In this document: in pieces, positions 6,796-15,055 of the stretch
How positions within the stretch are numbered: position 1 is the stretch's first letter
Layout: each line of letters starts with the position of its first letter
Origin: Pseudoxanthomonas sp. CF125
GTDB lineage: Bacteria > Pseudomonadota > Gammaproteobacteria > Xanthomonadales > Xanthomonadaceae
Length of the DNA stretch: 64,000 nt
Direction: 5' to 3'
Assembly: GCF_900104085.1 (NCBI RefSeq)
Contig: NZ_FNLD01000003.1
Span: 176,001-240,000, forward strand
Made by a program: the position numbers and the translations under genes
Notes under the pieces: model-generated
The model's input: only the letters and a program-made list of their open reading frames with translations
Told to the model about the DNA's origin: nothing
Databases searched by the model: none

Positions 6796-7107
6796 ATGAT
6801 CAACAAACACAGCCATCCTCAAATGTCCTTGATGGCCCTGGTCGGCCCAGGCCTGATCGCGGGAATGATCGCTCATGCGCATGGTCGAGACCCTTCCTCC
6901 TTGACCAAGGACCGCGCTCAGAAGGTCGCCGGCTGGGTTCAATCCAAGCAGGGTCAACAGGCGGCATTCGCGGCCAGCTACGGAATGGCTGACTCGGCAA
7001 TTGCGCGCGCTGCGCAACCTCAACTGAATGTCGCGGCCCAGGCCGAGAAATTCTATTCGCACGACCATCAGAGCCGCCTACGCGATCTGAATCGTCGCAG
7101 CATCTAA
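6796..7107 (+). CDS. Hypothetical protein (103 aa)
   Basis: Start ATG 6796 is chosen; an in-frame ATG at 6727 would add a basic segment. The product has a small hydrophobic stretch (MALVGPGLIAGMIAHAHG) and an Ala/Gln-rich helical half. No family was recognised. GGAG lies before the next gene 15 bp downstream. Confidence 0.45.
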   Translation: MINKHSHPQMSLMALVGPGLIAGMIAHAHGRDPSSLTKDRAQKVAGWVQSKQGQQAAFAASYGMADSAIARAAQPQLNVAAQAEKFYSHDHQSRLRDLNRRSI

Positions 7108-7122
7108 GCTCAAGGAGCAAAC

Positions 7123-7683
7123 GTGAAAACACTGAGTGACGACCCAGAGTATCGAGTTGCCGTGGACACGATGAACGAGCTCAACGCAAAGAAGCTTGAG
7201 GTCGATCGGCAAATTCTAGAAATCGAGGCTGGGTTCGGCAAAGTTCCAGAAGAGAACCCAGACAAGGTCGCCGAGGCGCTTGGCTTGAAACCGGGTTGCG
7301 TCGATGCAGTTCCTAACGACGGCGCCCGGCTGCAAACGCTTCGGCAGCAAAGCCAACAGCTTAGTGCCGCCATCAATCTGCAGTGGGATAAGGCTTGGAC
7401 CGCCCGTCGATACGCAGGTTACCGCCTGTTTGCTCAGAACGCCGGCAACCATCAAAAGCTCACAGCCCGCCTGGTAGCTATGGCGGACTCCCTCATCGAG
7501 TTGAACAAGGAGCTGCAGACGGAGACAAAACGTCTCTACGCGCTGGGCTGCGACGATGCCCCGGCAATCCAATTCCCAAGTTTTGGACTTACAGAAAGGC
7601 TGCCCTATTGGCGCGATGAGCTCGAAGATCAGCGCCGCAACGTCGACAAACTGGTAAAGGCATACGCAAATGACAAGAAGTAA
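7123..7683 (+). CDS. Coiled-coil hypothetical protein (186 aa)
   Basis: Predicted almost entirely helical, with heptad-like stretches at residues about 15-35 (NELNAKKLEVDRQILEIE), 65-80 and 125-145. AAGGAG precedes ATG 7123. It lies in the place where head-tail or scaffold genes lie in a phage, but no conserved motif supports such a role. The stop overlaps the next start (7670). Confidence 0.55.
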   Translation: MKTLSDDPEYRVAVDTMNELNAKKLEVDRQILEIEAGFGKVPEENPDKVAEALGLKPGCVDAVPNDGARLQTLRQQSQQLSAAINLQWDKAWTARRYAGYRLFAQNAGNHQKLTARLVAMADSLIELNKELQTETKRLYALGCDDAPAIQFPSFGLTERLPYWRDELEDQRRNVDKLVKAYANDKK

Positions 7684-7894
7684 AATCGGCCTGATAAAAG
7701 CGCGGGTACTTGTGACCGTTGAGATCAATGGGAAGATCAGTCAACCAAACGACGTGATCGAGGTCGACGACGACACATTGTGGGATCGCAGAGCCTCCCT
7801 CGACGCGGATCCGGCCGCCGTCGCCTATGCGGAATCCTTGCACGCGAAGGCCAAGCGGAAACGCGAACTCGAGCGCGAACTTACTTTGGAATGA
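7670..7894 (+). CDS. Hypothetical protein (74 aa)
   Basis: The beta-rich first half (ARVLVTVEINGKISQPNDVI) ends in an acidic EVDDDTLW and a charged C-terminal helix. This resembles small phage proteins found near tail genes, but no family is named. It overlaps the coiled-coil gene by 14 bp and the next ORF by ATGA at 7891. Confidence 0.5.
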   Translation: MTRSKIGLIKARVLVTVEINGKISQPNDVIEVDDDTLWDRRASLDADPAAVAYAESLHAKAKRKRELERELTLE

Positions 7895-8022
7895 TTTCCC
7901 ACACGGACAAGGTGAGAGTGTCCGTATCCGCGAAACAACCTCACCAGTGCGGGCAGCTGCCCTTCACCATAGCTGTGACCGCACGGAATGACAACCCTTT
8001 GAGCGAAACGTTAGAACGTTAG
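7891..8022 (+). CDS. Hypothetical small protein (43 aa)
   Basis: ATG 7891 overlaps the preceding stop (ATGA) and the stop lies 9 bp before the tape-measure start. The product MISHTDKVRVSVSAKQPHQ... has no recognised domain. AGGAGC near its end is the ribosome site for the tape-measure gene. Confidence 0.4.
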   Translation: MISHTDKVRVSVSAKQPHQCGQLPFTIAVTARNDNPLSETLER

Positions 8023-8031
8023 GAGCACCTC

Positions 8032-10275
8032 ATGTCTCTCGGCAAGGTAAGCGTCGCGATAGAAGCACAGATGGCGGGCTTCGAGTCCGACATGGGCCGT
8101 GCTGCGCGCGTCGCCGAGAAGAACTTCAAGAGCATGGAGAAGGACGCCAAGCGCGCCCAGGCCCAGTTCAAAGAGTTCGGCAAGCAAGTCGGTGTTGCGC
8201 TGGTAGCCGCAGGCACCGCCGCTGCGGTGGCCTTGAAGTCCTCTATCAACGCCATGGACGACATGTCCAAAGCGGCGCAGAAGGTCGGAACTTCTACCGA
8301 GGAATTCTCCAAGCTGACATATGCCGCTGGCCTGGCCGATGTCTCGATGGAAACGCTGGTCGGCAGCCTGGGCAAGCTGACGAAGGCGCAGGCAGCCTCC
8401 CTGAGCGGGACGGGGGAGCAAGCCAAGATATTCGAAGCCCTCGGTATCGCGGTCAAGAACACAGACGGCAGCATGCGGGAGTCGACCAACGTCCTGGCCG
8501 ACTTTGCCGATCGCTTCCAGGACCTGAAAGGGTCTCCGGAAGCAATGGCGGCAGGCTTCTCGCTGTTCGGGCGCAGTTTCCAAGAGATGATCCCACTGCT
8601 GAAGGATGGTGGTGATGGAATTCGGGCAGCCGGCGAGGAGCTTGAATCATTCGGTGGTGTGCTCTCCACCGAAGCAGGCCAGCGAGCCGAGCAGTTCAAC
8701 GACAACCTGACCAAACTATCTACGGCGGCCAAAGCGCTCGGCACCGCCGTCGCCTCGGATCTGCTTGAAGACCTGGTCGCGCTTACCGAAAACTGGGTGC
8801 AATTAGCGAAAGACGGCTCAACGCTGAAGGAAACTGCGCACGAAATCGCGGAGGTCCTTCGCATGGCGGGCAAGGTCGCCGATTTCGTATGGGCGCCCTT
8901 CAAAGCTTTGGGCGATGTAGCGGCCGGCGCCGCTATGGGGTTCGTCGGTCTGGCCGAAGCCGCGAAGGGTGTGCTGAACCTCGACTGGGACCAGATCCAG
9001 CGGGGTATGAATGTCGCCAACCAAGGCGCCGATCTTGCCTACTACGGAGAAGAGAAGGCATCGGCTCGTAACCCAGGTGCGTACTCGGATGCGCCAAAGG
9101 CCTCCCGAAAGCCTCGGGTGCTGTTCTCAGACACAGACGTAATGCCAACGTCCATGCTCGGGCCCGCGGTCGATGCCCATTCCCGGCAACTCCGCGCGGC
9201 GCTCGCCGGCCCTTCAAAGAAGGGCAGCGCAGGTGGCCGCAGTTCGAATAGGGAAATGCCCGACTTCGCCAAGGAGGCGCGAGCTGAGCTTGAAAAGCTT
9301 GTTGCAGTGGAGGCCCAGGCTCGGAGTGAGTTCGAGGCCATGGCTGCCCAGCTCGCCGGCCCAATGGCAGAGGCCGCGTATAGGTACGCCATTGAACAAG
9401 AAAAACTGAACGACCTTGCCAAAACGGGGGCGATCGACGCGGAGAGTTTGGCCGCGGTACAGGGCAATCTCTCAAAAGAATACGAAGCTCAGAAGCAAGC
9501 AATTGATCTACAACTCAACCCTTACAAAGAGGTCAACGCCGCGATCGAGGAGCAGTTGCATTTGCTTGGTCTGACCGCCTCTCAACAGGAGGTTTACAAC
9601 AATCTTAAAGCGGCCGGGGTAAAGGCAAACTCTGTGTTCGGGCAGTCGATAGAAGCGAACACGCGGCTGCTGCAAGAGCAGCGCGACGCGATGGAGGACC
9701 AGGTAGGCGCCATGGACGCGGTCCGTGATGCAGGGGCTGGCTGGCTTTACGACATGACCACCAGTTCCAAGGGGTGGAAGGAGGCGACGCTCGACGCGCT
9801 GGACTCTGTCTACAAGCGCTTGATGCAGATGATCTCCGAAAACCTTATGGACCAGCTGCTTGGAAAGCAGGGCGATCCAGGGGGCGGAAATGCTGGCGGG
9901 TGGCTCGGCAATCTGTTTGGTTCGTTCTTCGGCGGGACGAGCAGCAGCACGACCGCTGCATCCGATGCAGGCAGCGTCGTGGATCTCTTCTCGGGGGAGT
10001 GGGGCTTCGCAGACGGCGGCTATACGGGGCCGGGCGCCCGCAACAAGGTCGCAGGGCTTGCCCATGCAGGGGAGGTCGTGTGGAGCCAGGACGATGTCGC
10101 GCGCGGCGGCGGTGTCGCTAATGTTGAGTCGATGCGGAAGGGCGGCGGTAGCCGCGGAGGCGTCGTGCAGAACATCGCTATCAACTATGCGGCGCCATAC
10201 GACCCGCGCACCGAGAGCCAGAAGAACGCGCGCCTGGCGTACGAAACTGGACAGGCTTCCAGGAGGAACAACTAA
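8032..10275 (+). CDS. Phage tail tape-measure protein
   Basis: Tape-measure proteins fill the tail tube of siphophages, set tail length and help DNA entry. The 747-residue product has an N-terminal helical region (MGRAARVAEKNFKSMEKDAK), then the family signature DDMSKAAQKVGTSTEEFSKL. Hydrophobic helices lie at about 250-310 and an Ala/Glu-rich coiled coil at about 390-560. The C-terminal block FADGGYTGPGARNKVAGLAH, then AGEVVWSQDDVARGGG is typical of lambda-like tape measures. It looks intact with a good AGGAG site. No tail tube, chaperone or tip gene accompanies it, so it may act on another phage's tail. The next gene is cut off at once. Confidence 0.9.
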   Translation: MSLGKVSVAIEAQMAGFESDMGRAARVAEKNFKSMEKDAKRAQAQFKEFGKQVGVALVAAGTAAAVALKSSINAMDDMSKAAQKVGTSTEEFSKLTYAAGLADVSMETLVGSLGKLTKAQAASLSGTGEQAKIFEALGIAVKNTDGSMRESTNVLADFADRFQDLKGSPEAMAAGFSLFGRSFQEMIPLLKDGGDGIRAAGEELESFGGVLSTEAGQRAEQFNDNLTKLSTAAKALGTAVASDLLEDLVALTENWVQLAKDGSTLKETAHEIAEVLRMAGKVADFVWAPFKALGDVAAGAAMGFVGLAEAAKGVLNLDWDQIQRGMNVANQGADLAYYGEEKASARNPGAYSDAPKASRKPRVLFSDTDVMPTSMLGPAVDAHSRQLRAALAGPSKKGSAGGRSSNREMPDFAKEARAELEKLVAVEAQARSEFEAMAAQLAGPMAEAAYRYAIEQEKLNDLAKTGAIDAESLAAVQGNLSKEYEAQKQAIDLQLNPYKEVNAAIEEQLHLLGLTASQQEVYNNLKAAGVKANSVFGQSIEANTRLLQEQRDAMEDQVGAMDAVRDAGAGWLYDMTTSSKGWKEATLDALDSVYKRLMQMISENLMDQLLGKQGDPGGGNAGGWLGNLFGSFFGGTSSSTTAASDAGSVVDLFSGEWGFADGGYTGPGARNKVAGLAHAGEVVWSQDDVARGGGVANVESMRKGGGSRGGVVQNIAINYAAPYDPRTESQKNARLAYETGQASRRNN

Positions 10276-10352
10276 TGGCCTTAACAGCGATGTTTGAATC
10301 TAGAGGAGATCAAAGACAAGGTCGAAGTTTGTGTGGCTTTTCCGCGCCTTGA
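10275..10352 (+). pseudogene. Cut-off phage gene start downstream of the tape measure
   Basis: A perfect AGGAGG at about 10261 precedes ATG 10275, which overlaps the tape-measure stop (TAATG). The frame starts MALTAMFES, as expected for a further tail gene, but then runs into the 3' end of the opposite-strand DUF2971 gene and stops after 25 codons. This marks the junction where foreign cargo replaced the rest of a tail operon. Confidence 0.55.
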
Positions 10353-11214
10353 ATATGTGTGCATTTGGCAATTGGTCTCTGCACAATGCGGTCATTTCTT
10401 CGATGACGCTTTGTGGCATTCTGCAGCCGAAGTAGATCGAATCGAATATTCTTGCATTCTCCCGTTCGTCCACGTGTGGCACGTCACGCGGTTCGCGGAT
10501 CAGCGGCCAATAGCATCGCCATTCACGCTCATATGACCAATCCGCGTGCTTCATGAAGACCGTTTCCCAGACAAGTGAATTCAAGTCAATCTTCTTGACG
10601 CCTGTGAAATGCTCAGCCAACTGCAAGGCGGTCCCAGCCTCGACATACTGGTCACTGTAGGTGACTTTTCGCGCAGCGATCAGTGGATGGTCGATGTCAT
10701 CCAGACACTTTAGTTTAAATGCCACACCGCGGTGCTCTTGTGCGTAATGAGACCACATTACGACGTTGTTAACGTCTTCCGCGACGCATAGAATCTTTGC
10801 GTGGACCATCTCCGTCGCAACGCTCTTGGATAGCTTCTCCAGATGGTCCGGAAGTGTTGCGGCTAGTTTATCCGCCTCCTCACGAAACACCTTCTTTAGT
10901 TCGTCGGGTGAGAACCTCTCACGGGCCTCGCGCAAAAAGTTCCAAGCGATGTGCAGGCGATTGTGAGGATCGAAATAGTCTGGAAGACTGTCTGCAAGCA
11001 CCATCTCACAATTGCGAGCGCAGAACGCATCGGCAAACTCTCCTGGATCAATGCTTGCGACCAACCCCGTCTGGGTGTCAAACGGGTCATTGAAGACTAG
11101 AGGGGAGCTCCAACGGAGCGTTTTGTTGGAAATTATTATTCGCGCTGTTTCAACGCTGGAGAACTTGTAAAAATGGTCGCGATTGTGAAGTCTCGACAAA
11201 ATGCCTCCTTCCAC
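10300..11214 (-). CDS. DUF2971 domain protein
   Basis: The 304-residue product shows the family's order of motifs. These are FYKFSSVETARIIISNKTLR and FNDPFDTQ near the N-terminus, MWSHYAQEHRGVAFK in the middle, then a V.Y strand and WSYEREWRCYWP, and a final IYFGCRMP segment. DUF2971 proteins are scattered, often on mobile DNA and near defence genes; the biochemical activity is not established. The gene directly follows the HEPN-type gene (stop 11215 against start 11214), so the two are probably one transcription unit. Confidence 0.75.
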   Translation of the reverse strand: MEGGILSRLHNRDHFYKFSSVETARIIISNKTLRWSSPLVFNDPFDTQTGLVASIDPGEFADAFCARNCEMVLADSLPDYFDPHNRLHIAWNFLREARERFSPDELKKVFREEADKLAATLPDHLEKLSKSVATEMVHAKILCVAEDVNNVVMWSHYAQEHRGVAFKLKCLDDIDHPLIAARKVTYSDQYVEAGTALQLAEHFTGVKKIDLNSLVWETVFMKHADWSYEREWRCYWPLIREPRDVPHVDERENARIFDSIYFGCRMPQSVIEEMTALCRDQLPNAHIFKARKSHTNFDLVFDLL

Positions 11215-11922
11215 TCATCTTTCACCACGGATAATTTCGTCATTCAGCGTGCGTCCGCAGATAATAATCTGATTCTTCACTTCAAGAATTCCTTCCAGTA
11301 GATCGCCGACCATATGGGAAGGATAGGCCTTGTCGTGTTCGAAACTCTCCGCGCGAATTCCAGCAATGCCATCTGCGTACGAGAGATGCAGACTCTGCTG
11401 AACTAGCATTCTGTGCTTACTGGTATTTGAGTAGGCTGCGATGTACTGAAACCAATCAGATTCTGCTAACAAATCCAGTTTGTTGCGTAACTCGGACTCC
11501 GGCAGACTCCGCCGGACTCTGTGAAAGTCACAGGATTCCACCGACATTGGCGGGTCCAACAGCAGGACGTTGCATAACTGAGCCAAGTGGTCGTAGGCGT
11601 TTCGGGCGGTGTGGATACAGGCGGTAACGTTTGCGCGGATTACAAGCATGCTGAATTCATGCTCGTCTGTGGATGAGAACATGAGCTCGTGATTCTTAAT
11701 GGAGTTTGGGTCTTCGTCGATAGGGACTGATCGCAAGGCATCGCGAGCCTCGCAGAAGTGGTACTTGAAAATTCGATCTGCCCAGTCAAGAGATGTTACG
11801 AACGCCAATGCGACCTTTCTCTCTTTCGGCAAGGTGCGGATATGTTCCCGAAGCTCTTTCAGATTCCAACGCTCCCGTTCCAAAGGAAGATCCTCCGCTG
11901 AGTTGACAGTCAATTGCACCAC
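11215..11922 (-). CDS. HEPN-like protein with Rx4H motif
   Basis: The first in-frame ATG (12006) would overlap the excalibur gene by almost 100 bp. GTG 11922 (or 11919), behind GAGAAG, is a better start and gives 235 residues. The core ANVTACIHTARNAYDHLAQL contains R-N-A-Y-D-H, the Rx4H signature of HEPN ribonucleases. A later SNTSKHRML helix also fits the fold. HEPN proteins often act as RNases in toxin-antitoxin or abortive-infection systems. It abuts the DUF2971 gene and overlaps the excalibur gene by 13 bp, suggesting a three-gene operon. Confidence 0.55.
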   Translation of the reverse strand: MVQLTVNSAEDLPLERERWNLKELREHIRTLPKERKVALAFVTSLDWADRIFKYHFCEARDALRSVPIDEDPNSIKNHELMFSSTDEHEFSMLVIRANVTACIHTARNAYDHLAQLCNVLLLDPPMSVESCDFHRVRRSLPESELRNKLDLLAESDWFQYIAAYSNTSKHRMLVQQSLHLSYADGIAGIRAESFEHDKAYPSHMVGDLLEGILEVKNQIIICGRTLNDEIIRGER

Positions 11923-12236
11923 TGCTTCTCGCACGGGACACCATCTTCGTTGCCATCCATCTTTGTATTCGGGCAATGCTTGATGAAGTAGATAGCCTCT
12001 GCGCACGAACGCATTTGCGAACAGTGAGTTCGTTCATCACAAGCGAATTTCGCAGGGCCGGATTCGTTAGCGGCTGAGCTGTGGGACTGCGCTGCCGAAG
12101 AAGCCGAAGCTGGTTCATATGCGCCGGTGTCGACCATGGGCTTGAACTTGCCGTATGCGAGCCAGGCCAGCACAGCAATAACTATGGCGAATAGTAAATT
12201 TTTCACAGTGAGCCCCCACCCGCGGTGGTCGATCAT
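11910..12236 (-). CDS. Membrane-anchored excalibur-domain protein
   Basis: The 108-residue product has one N-terminal membrane helix (LLFAIVIAVLAWLAYGKF) and a Ser/Ala-rich linker. The C-terminal excalibur domain reads FACDERTHCSQMRSCAEA, then HCPNTKMDGNEDGVPCEKQW; the DGNEDGVPCE loop resembles a calcium-binding loop. Four or more cysteines suggest disulfides in the periplasm. The gene is probably cotranscribed with the HEPN-type and DUF2971 genes. The start may be internal (around VKNLL). Confidence 0.75.
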   Translation of the reverse strand: MIDHRGWGLTVKNLLFAIVIAVLAWLAYGKFKPMVDTGAYEPASASSAAQSHSSAANESGPAKFACDERTHCSQMRSCAEAIYFIKHCPNTKMDGNEDGVPCEKQWCN

Positions 12237-12280
12237 ACCGCCCCTGGCAGACCGTCCCCGGAATAGGATGGACGATCCAG

Positions 12281-12493
12281 TCAGGCGTGGACGCTGATCA
12301 CTGCTGCGTCCCTGTTGCGCATCTCTACTACGACCGCGGTAGTTACCCCAGTAGCATCGTGGCGGGCGCCGGCCATTATATCCGCGGCCTCAAGGGCGTC
12401 ACCCCACTTGGCGAACCAGCCGCAACCTTCTATCCCATGGTATAGGTCCCAGCCGGACATGGCCGGCATGATCACGAAGAACTCAGCGTCCAT
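12281..12493 (-). CDS. Hypothetical protein (70 aa)
   Basis: Start MDAEFFVIMP is preferred; an in-frame ATG at 12508 adds five residues. The layout (N-terminal strand, WFAKWGDALEAADIMAGA helix, C-terminal VVVEMRNRDAAVISVH strands) recalls small DUF2188-like proteins, but this is weak. No operon partner is evident. Confidence 0.45.
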   Translation of the reverse strand: MDAEFFVIMPAMSGWDLYHGIEGCGWFAKWGDALEAADIMAGARHDATGVTTAVVVEMRNRDAAVISVHA

Positions 12494-12705
12494 ACGAAAG
12501 CCCAGCATCTGAAGAAGTTGCCCCCGGCCCAGCTAACCGCTTGCTCAAGGCGGGACCCTTTTCCTTCTGCAGAGCGACAATTCTTGTCAGCGCAGGGGCA
12601 TGCTTCCGGGGGCAGGATTAGGATGCCGCGCGCGCTGAGCTGGCGCAGTCAGTCAATGGCGCCATGTGGGGTAGGATTTGTCTTACACCACTGGAGGACC
12701 CGATC

Positions 12706-12903
12706 GTGGAGGAACAAGATGGCAAGCCACAAGCATTGTCCCCCGGCATTCTCAGGCTGATCGACGTGCTGGCCGATGAGCTGGTGGCCGACTATCTAAA
12801 GGAAGAACAGGAAAAGGCAAAGCTGCGACCTCACGGTTTTATCGACGCTTTAGACCCCGCGAGCGCGGAATACTGCAGCGGCGAAAGCCCTCCGAGCGAA
12901 TAA
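12706..12903 (+). CDS. Small acidic protein, 3' end replaced by IS sequence
   Basis: GTG 12706 follows a strong GGAGGA site. The product runs EEQDGKPQALSPGILRLIDV, then LADELVADYLKEEQEKAK, a helical phage-type small protein. From about 12824 the frame enters the IS3-like element and ends with about 26 foreign residues. Joining the bases on either side of the suggested IS limits gives a natural ending EKAKHR-stop. So the gene probably lost only its last residues. Confidence 0.5.
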   Translation: MEEQDGKPQALSPGILRLIDVLADELVADYLKEEQEKAKLRPHGFIDALDPASAEYCSGESPPSE

Positions 12904-14029
12904 TGAGGTCTAGAAAGGTTGTAGCGAACTCGCCAATCCTCCAGCATCCTTGCCGCCTCCGGAATCGAGGTGATTGCGTAGCGACTCAGAACCTCGAGGC
13001 GCATCGTTTGATTGAAGCGCTCGACCAAGCTGTTCTCGGTAGGCGAAGCCGGTCGAATGTAGACACGATTCACAACAGCTGCCTTTGCCCAGGCTATGTA
13101 GTCGCGGCCTTTGAACTCCATCCCATTGTCGCTGCGTATCGCCTTCGGCGTTCGTCCGATGGACCGGATCTTCCTCAGGCATCGCACGACCATTACCGTG
13201 GACCTGCGCTCAGATACTTCAGCAGCCACACACTCACGATTGAAATCGTCCACAATATTGAGTATCCAGAAGCGTTTCCCGCCTGTGGTTACGTGGGTCA
13301 TGAAATCCATTGACCACATTTCGTTCAATGAGAACTGCGCTTGAATAGGGCGGCTCACGCGAAGCGGAACCGGGGCTAGGCCTTCAGCAATCGGCCTTCG
13401 GTTGGTGATCTGAAGTTTGGCATCCTCATACACCTGCCGTAGCTGTTTTCGGCCGTATGGTTGACCCTGCAAGATCGCTTCGAGAACCTTGTTAAAGCCC
13501 TGGCCGGGATTCTGGTCGAAGTAGCGGGTCATATCTTCCACGATGCATTTGGTCGCATCACTCGAGAGTTTGGGGCAGCCCGCAGATGGCGAAACCCCAA
13601 CTATTCGGTTGGCTTCTTGACGCGATAGCCCATGGCGCGCACGAACCGGGGTAGCGAGTAATGCACGCTTCCGACCGTTCGGTTGTAGGTGTCTGACCAC
13701 GCTGACGGTTATCTTCAACAGTCGCTCCACTTTGCGCAGGCGATTCCTTAGAAGCGTTTCCGTGTGCTTGGCACGCTTATCCGTGTTTCGGGGCAGCAAG
13801 TAGGCCTCATACGAACGAAGTCTCAGTACACGACATACCGTCCCGTAGCTGAGCTGGCATCGCTCAGCGATCTGATAGCGGCTCGCGCCATTCTTATAGG
13901 CCTGAAGAACGCGTGAGACTTGCTCTCTGGTCAGCACGCTGACGACACCTGTTTCGGGCAATGCTCACCATAACTTCTTGGATCCTGCGTTCGGTGTGAA
14001 ATATTTACGTATCAAAGTCGGATTTGACA
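12824..14029 (-). mobile_element. IS3-like insertion sequence (limits approximate)
   Basis: A single transposase gene fills a segment of about 1.2 kb. Possible imperfect terminal repeats are TGCGACCTCACGGTTTTATC at 12824 and, reading inwards from 14029, TGTCAAATCCGACTTTGATA (about half of the positions match). No target-site duplication is seen, so the ends are uncertain. Confidence 0.5.
12831..13961 (-). CDS. IS3-like DDE transposase, single frame
   Basis: The 376-residue product combines an N-terminal helix-turn-helix (about 10-50: REQVSRVLQAYKNGASRYQI) with an OrfB-like part. The rve integrase core has D219 (WSMDFM), D278 (RSDNG) and E314 (VERFNQ), and a C-terminal YNLSRPHYSLGGLSP box. 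Canonical IS3 elements make this protein by a -1 frameshift between orfA and orfB; here both parts are in one frame. All three catalytic acids remain, so activity is possible. Confidence 0.85.
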   Translation of the reverse strand: MPETGVVSVLTREQVSRVLQAYKNGASRYQIAERCQLSYGTVCRVLRLRSYEAYLLPRNTDKRAKHTETLLRNRLRKVERLLKITVSVVRHLQPNGRKRALLATPVRARHGLSRQEANRIVGVSPSAGCPKLSSDATKCIVEDMTRYFDQNPGQGFNKVLEAILQGQPYGRKQLRQVYEDAKLQITNRRPIAEGLAPVPLRVSRPIQAQFSLNEMWSMDFMTHVTTGGKRFWILNIVDDFNRECVAAEVSERRSTVMVVRCLRKIRSIGRTPKAIRSDNGMEFKGRDYIAWAKAAVVNRVYIRPASPTENSLVERFNQTMRLEVLSRYAITSIPEAARMLEDWRVRYNLSRPHYSLGGLSPLQYSALAGSKASIKP

Positions 14030-14069
14030 ACAGATGATGGACTAACCCGCCCGTCCCGAGAAAGAAAGA

Positions 14070-14243
14070 ATGACAAGCCCAGAGAAGATCGCCGCCATGG
14101 CCGAAGCATCAAAGATTGTTATTGCACTCATACAGGGCAACCCTGGGGTCTTTATAGCGGCCAACGCGGACACAGCGGCAGAAAGAACATCGAAGGCCTA
14201 CGCCGCAATTTATAGCCAAATCCAGAAATCGGTCGACGGATAA
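14070..14243 (+). CDS. Hypothetical small protein (57 aa)
   Basis: ATG 14070 follows the purine-rich GAGAAAGAAAG. The product MTSPEKIAAMAEASK, then IVIALIQGNPGVFIAANA is a helical small protein with balanced charge and good codon use for this genome. It lies just beyond the IS-like element and probably followed the disrupted gene at 12706. Unknown family. Confidence 0.45.
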   Translation: MTSPEKIAAMAEASKIVIALIQGNPGVFIAANADTAAERTSKAYAAIYSQIQKSVDG

Positions 14244-14409
14244 CCCGACCAGACGTACTCAAGTGAGTGCCCCAACCCAGCCACTTGCTCCAAGACGGGC
14301 CCGCGGAATCACCACGGACCGAACGTCAATCGAGGGCGTGGCGGAGCCAAGGTGAAACCAGGCGGAAGTGGTCGTGCTATAGGTACGTTACAGCTCCATA
14401 GGATTAACC

Positions 14410-14919
14410 ATGTTTCCTATCCGTTTATCTCTGGGTGCAGCAAAGCAGACCGCATTCAGTGCACTCGCGCCCGGCAGCATCGGTATTGTCCGTAATCAGG
14501 TTTGGATGCGGCTTCAGGCTTCGGCCGTCGACAAGGAAGGGGGCGGGCTTCTTCTCGTGGATGAGGCAGGCAAGAGACCATTCTCGATCGCAGCCGCGTT
14601 CGCAGCTAACGTACTGGAGTTCAAAACGACTGAGGTCGAAATAGAACTTGGGCCAGTGATCAAGGAAGACCTTCCCAGCGATGACTTTATTGGTGCTGTG
14701 ACTGTATTACACGACGGAATTTGGCTCGTGGCCCAGAGCGATGGTTCTAGTCTGTTTGGTGGCCTCGTGATCCTAGTGAACCTACTCACAGGAGCTACCA
14801 GGCCAGCTCACGAACTGAACGTTCGCTCGCCCATCTTTAGTTCCTGGAGGCTATTCGGGCGTTTTGCAGAAAAAGGGTGGGCGACAATTGCAAATGGGCC
14901 TGGTGATCAGTTGGCATAA
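14410..14919 (+). CDS. Hypothetical protein (169 aa)
   Basis: Not recognised. The sequence is mostly beta-type (GLLLVDEAGKRPFSIAAAF, then TVLHDGIWLVAQSDG), with one hydrophobic segment (LFGGLVILVNLLTGA). It is a stand-alone gene: 166 bp upstream (14244-14409) hold no feature, and the DUF4145 gene converges from the right. Confidence 0.55.
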   Translation: MFPIRLSLGAAKQTAFSALAPGSIGIVRNQVWMRLQASAVDKEGGGLLLVDEAGKRPFSIAAAFAANVLEFKTTEVEIELGPVIKEDLPSDDFIGAVTVLHDGIWLVAQSDGSSLFGGLVILVNLLTGATRPAHELNVRSPIFSSWRLFGRFAEKGWATIANGPGDQLA

Positions 14920-15055
14920 GAGTGCGCATGGGAAAGAGTCCACTGCAGTTGGTCAAGCAGATCGTTGGCAAGGAGGGGAGCCAGCGAACTTCGTAGGACT
15001 TGTCCCACGCGGTTAGCTCAGGACATGATGGCAGCCTCTGCTGACCGGCTAGCAT

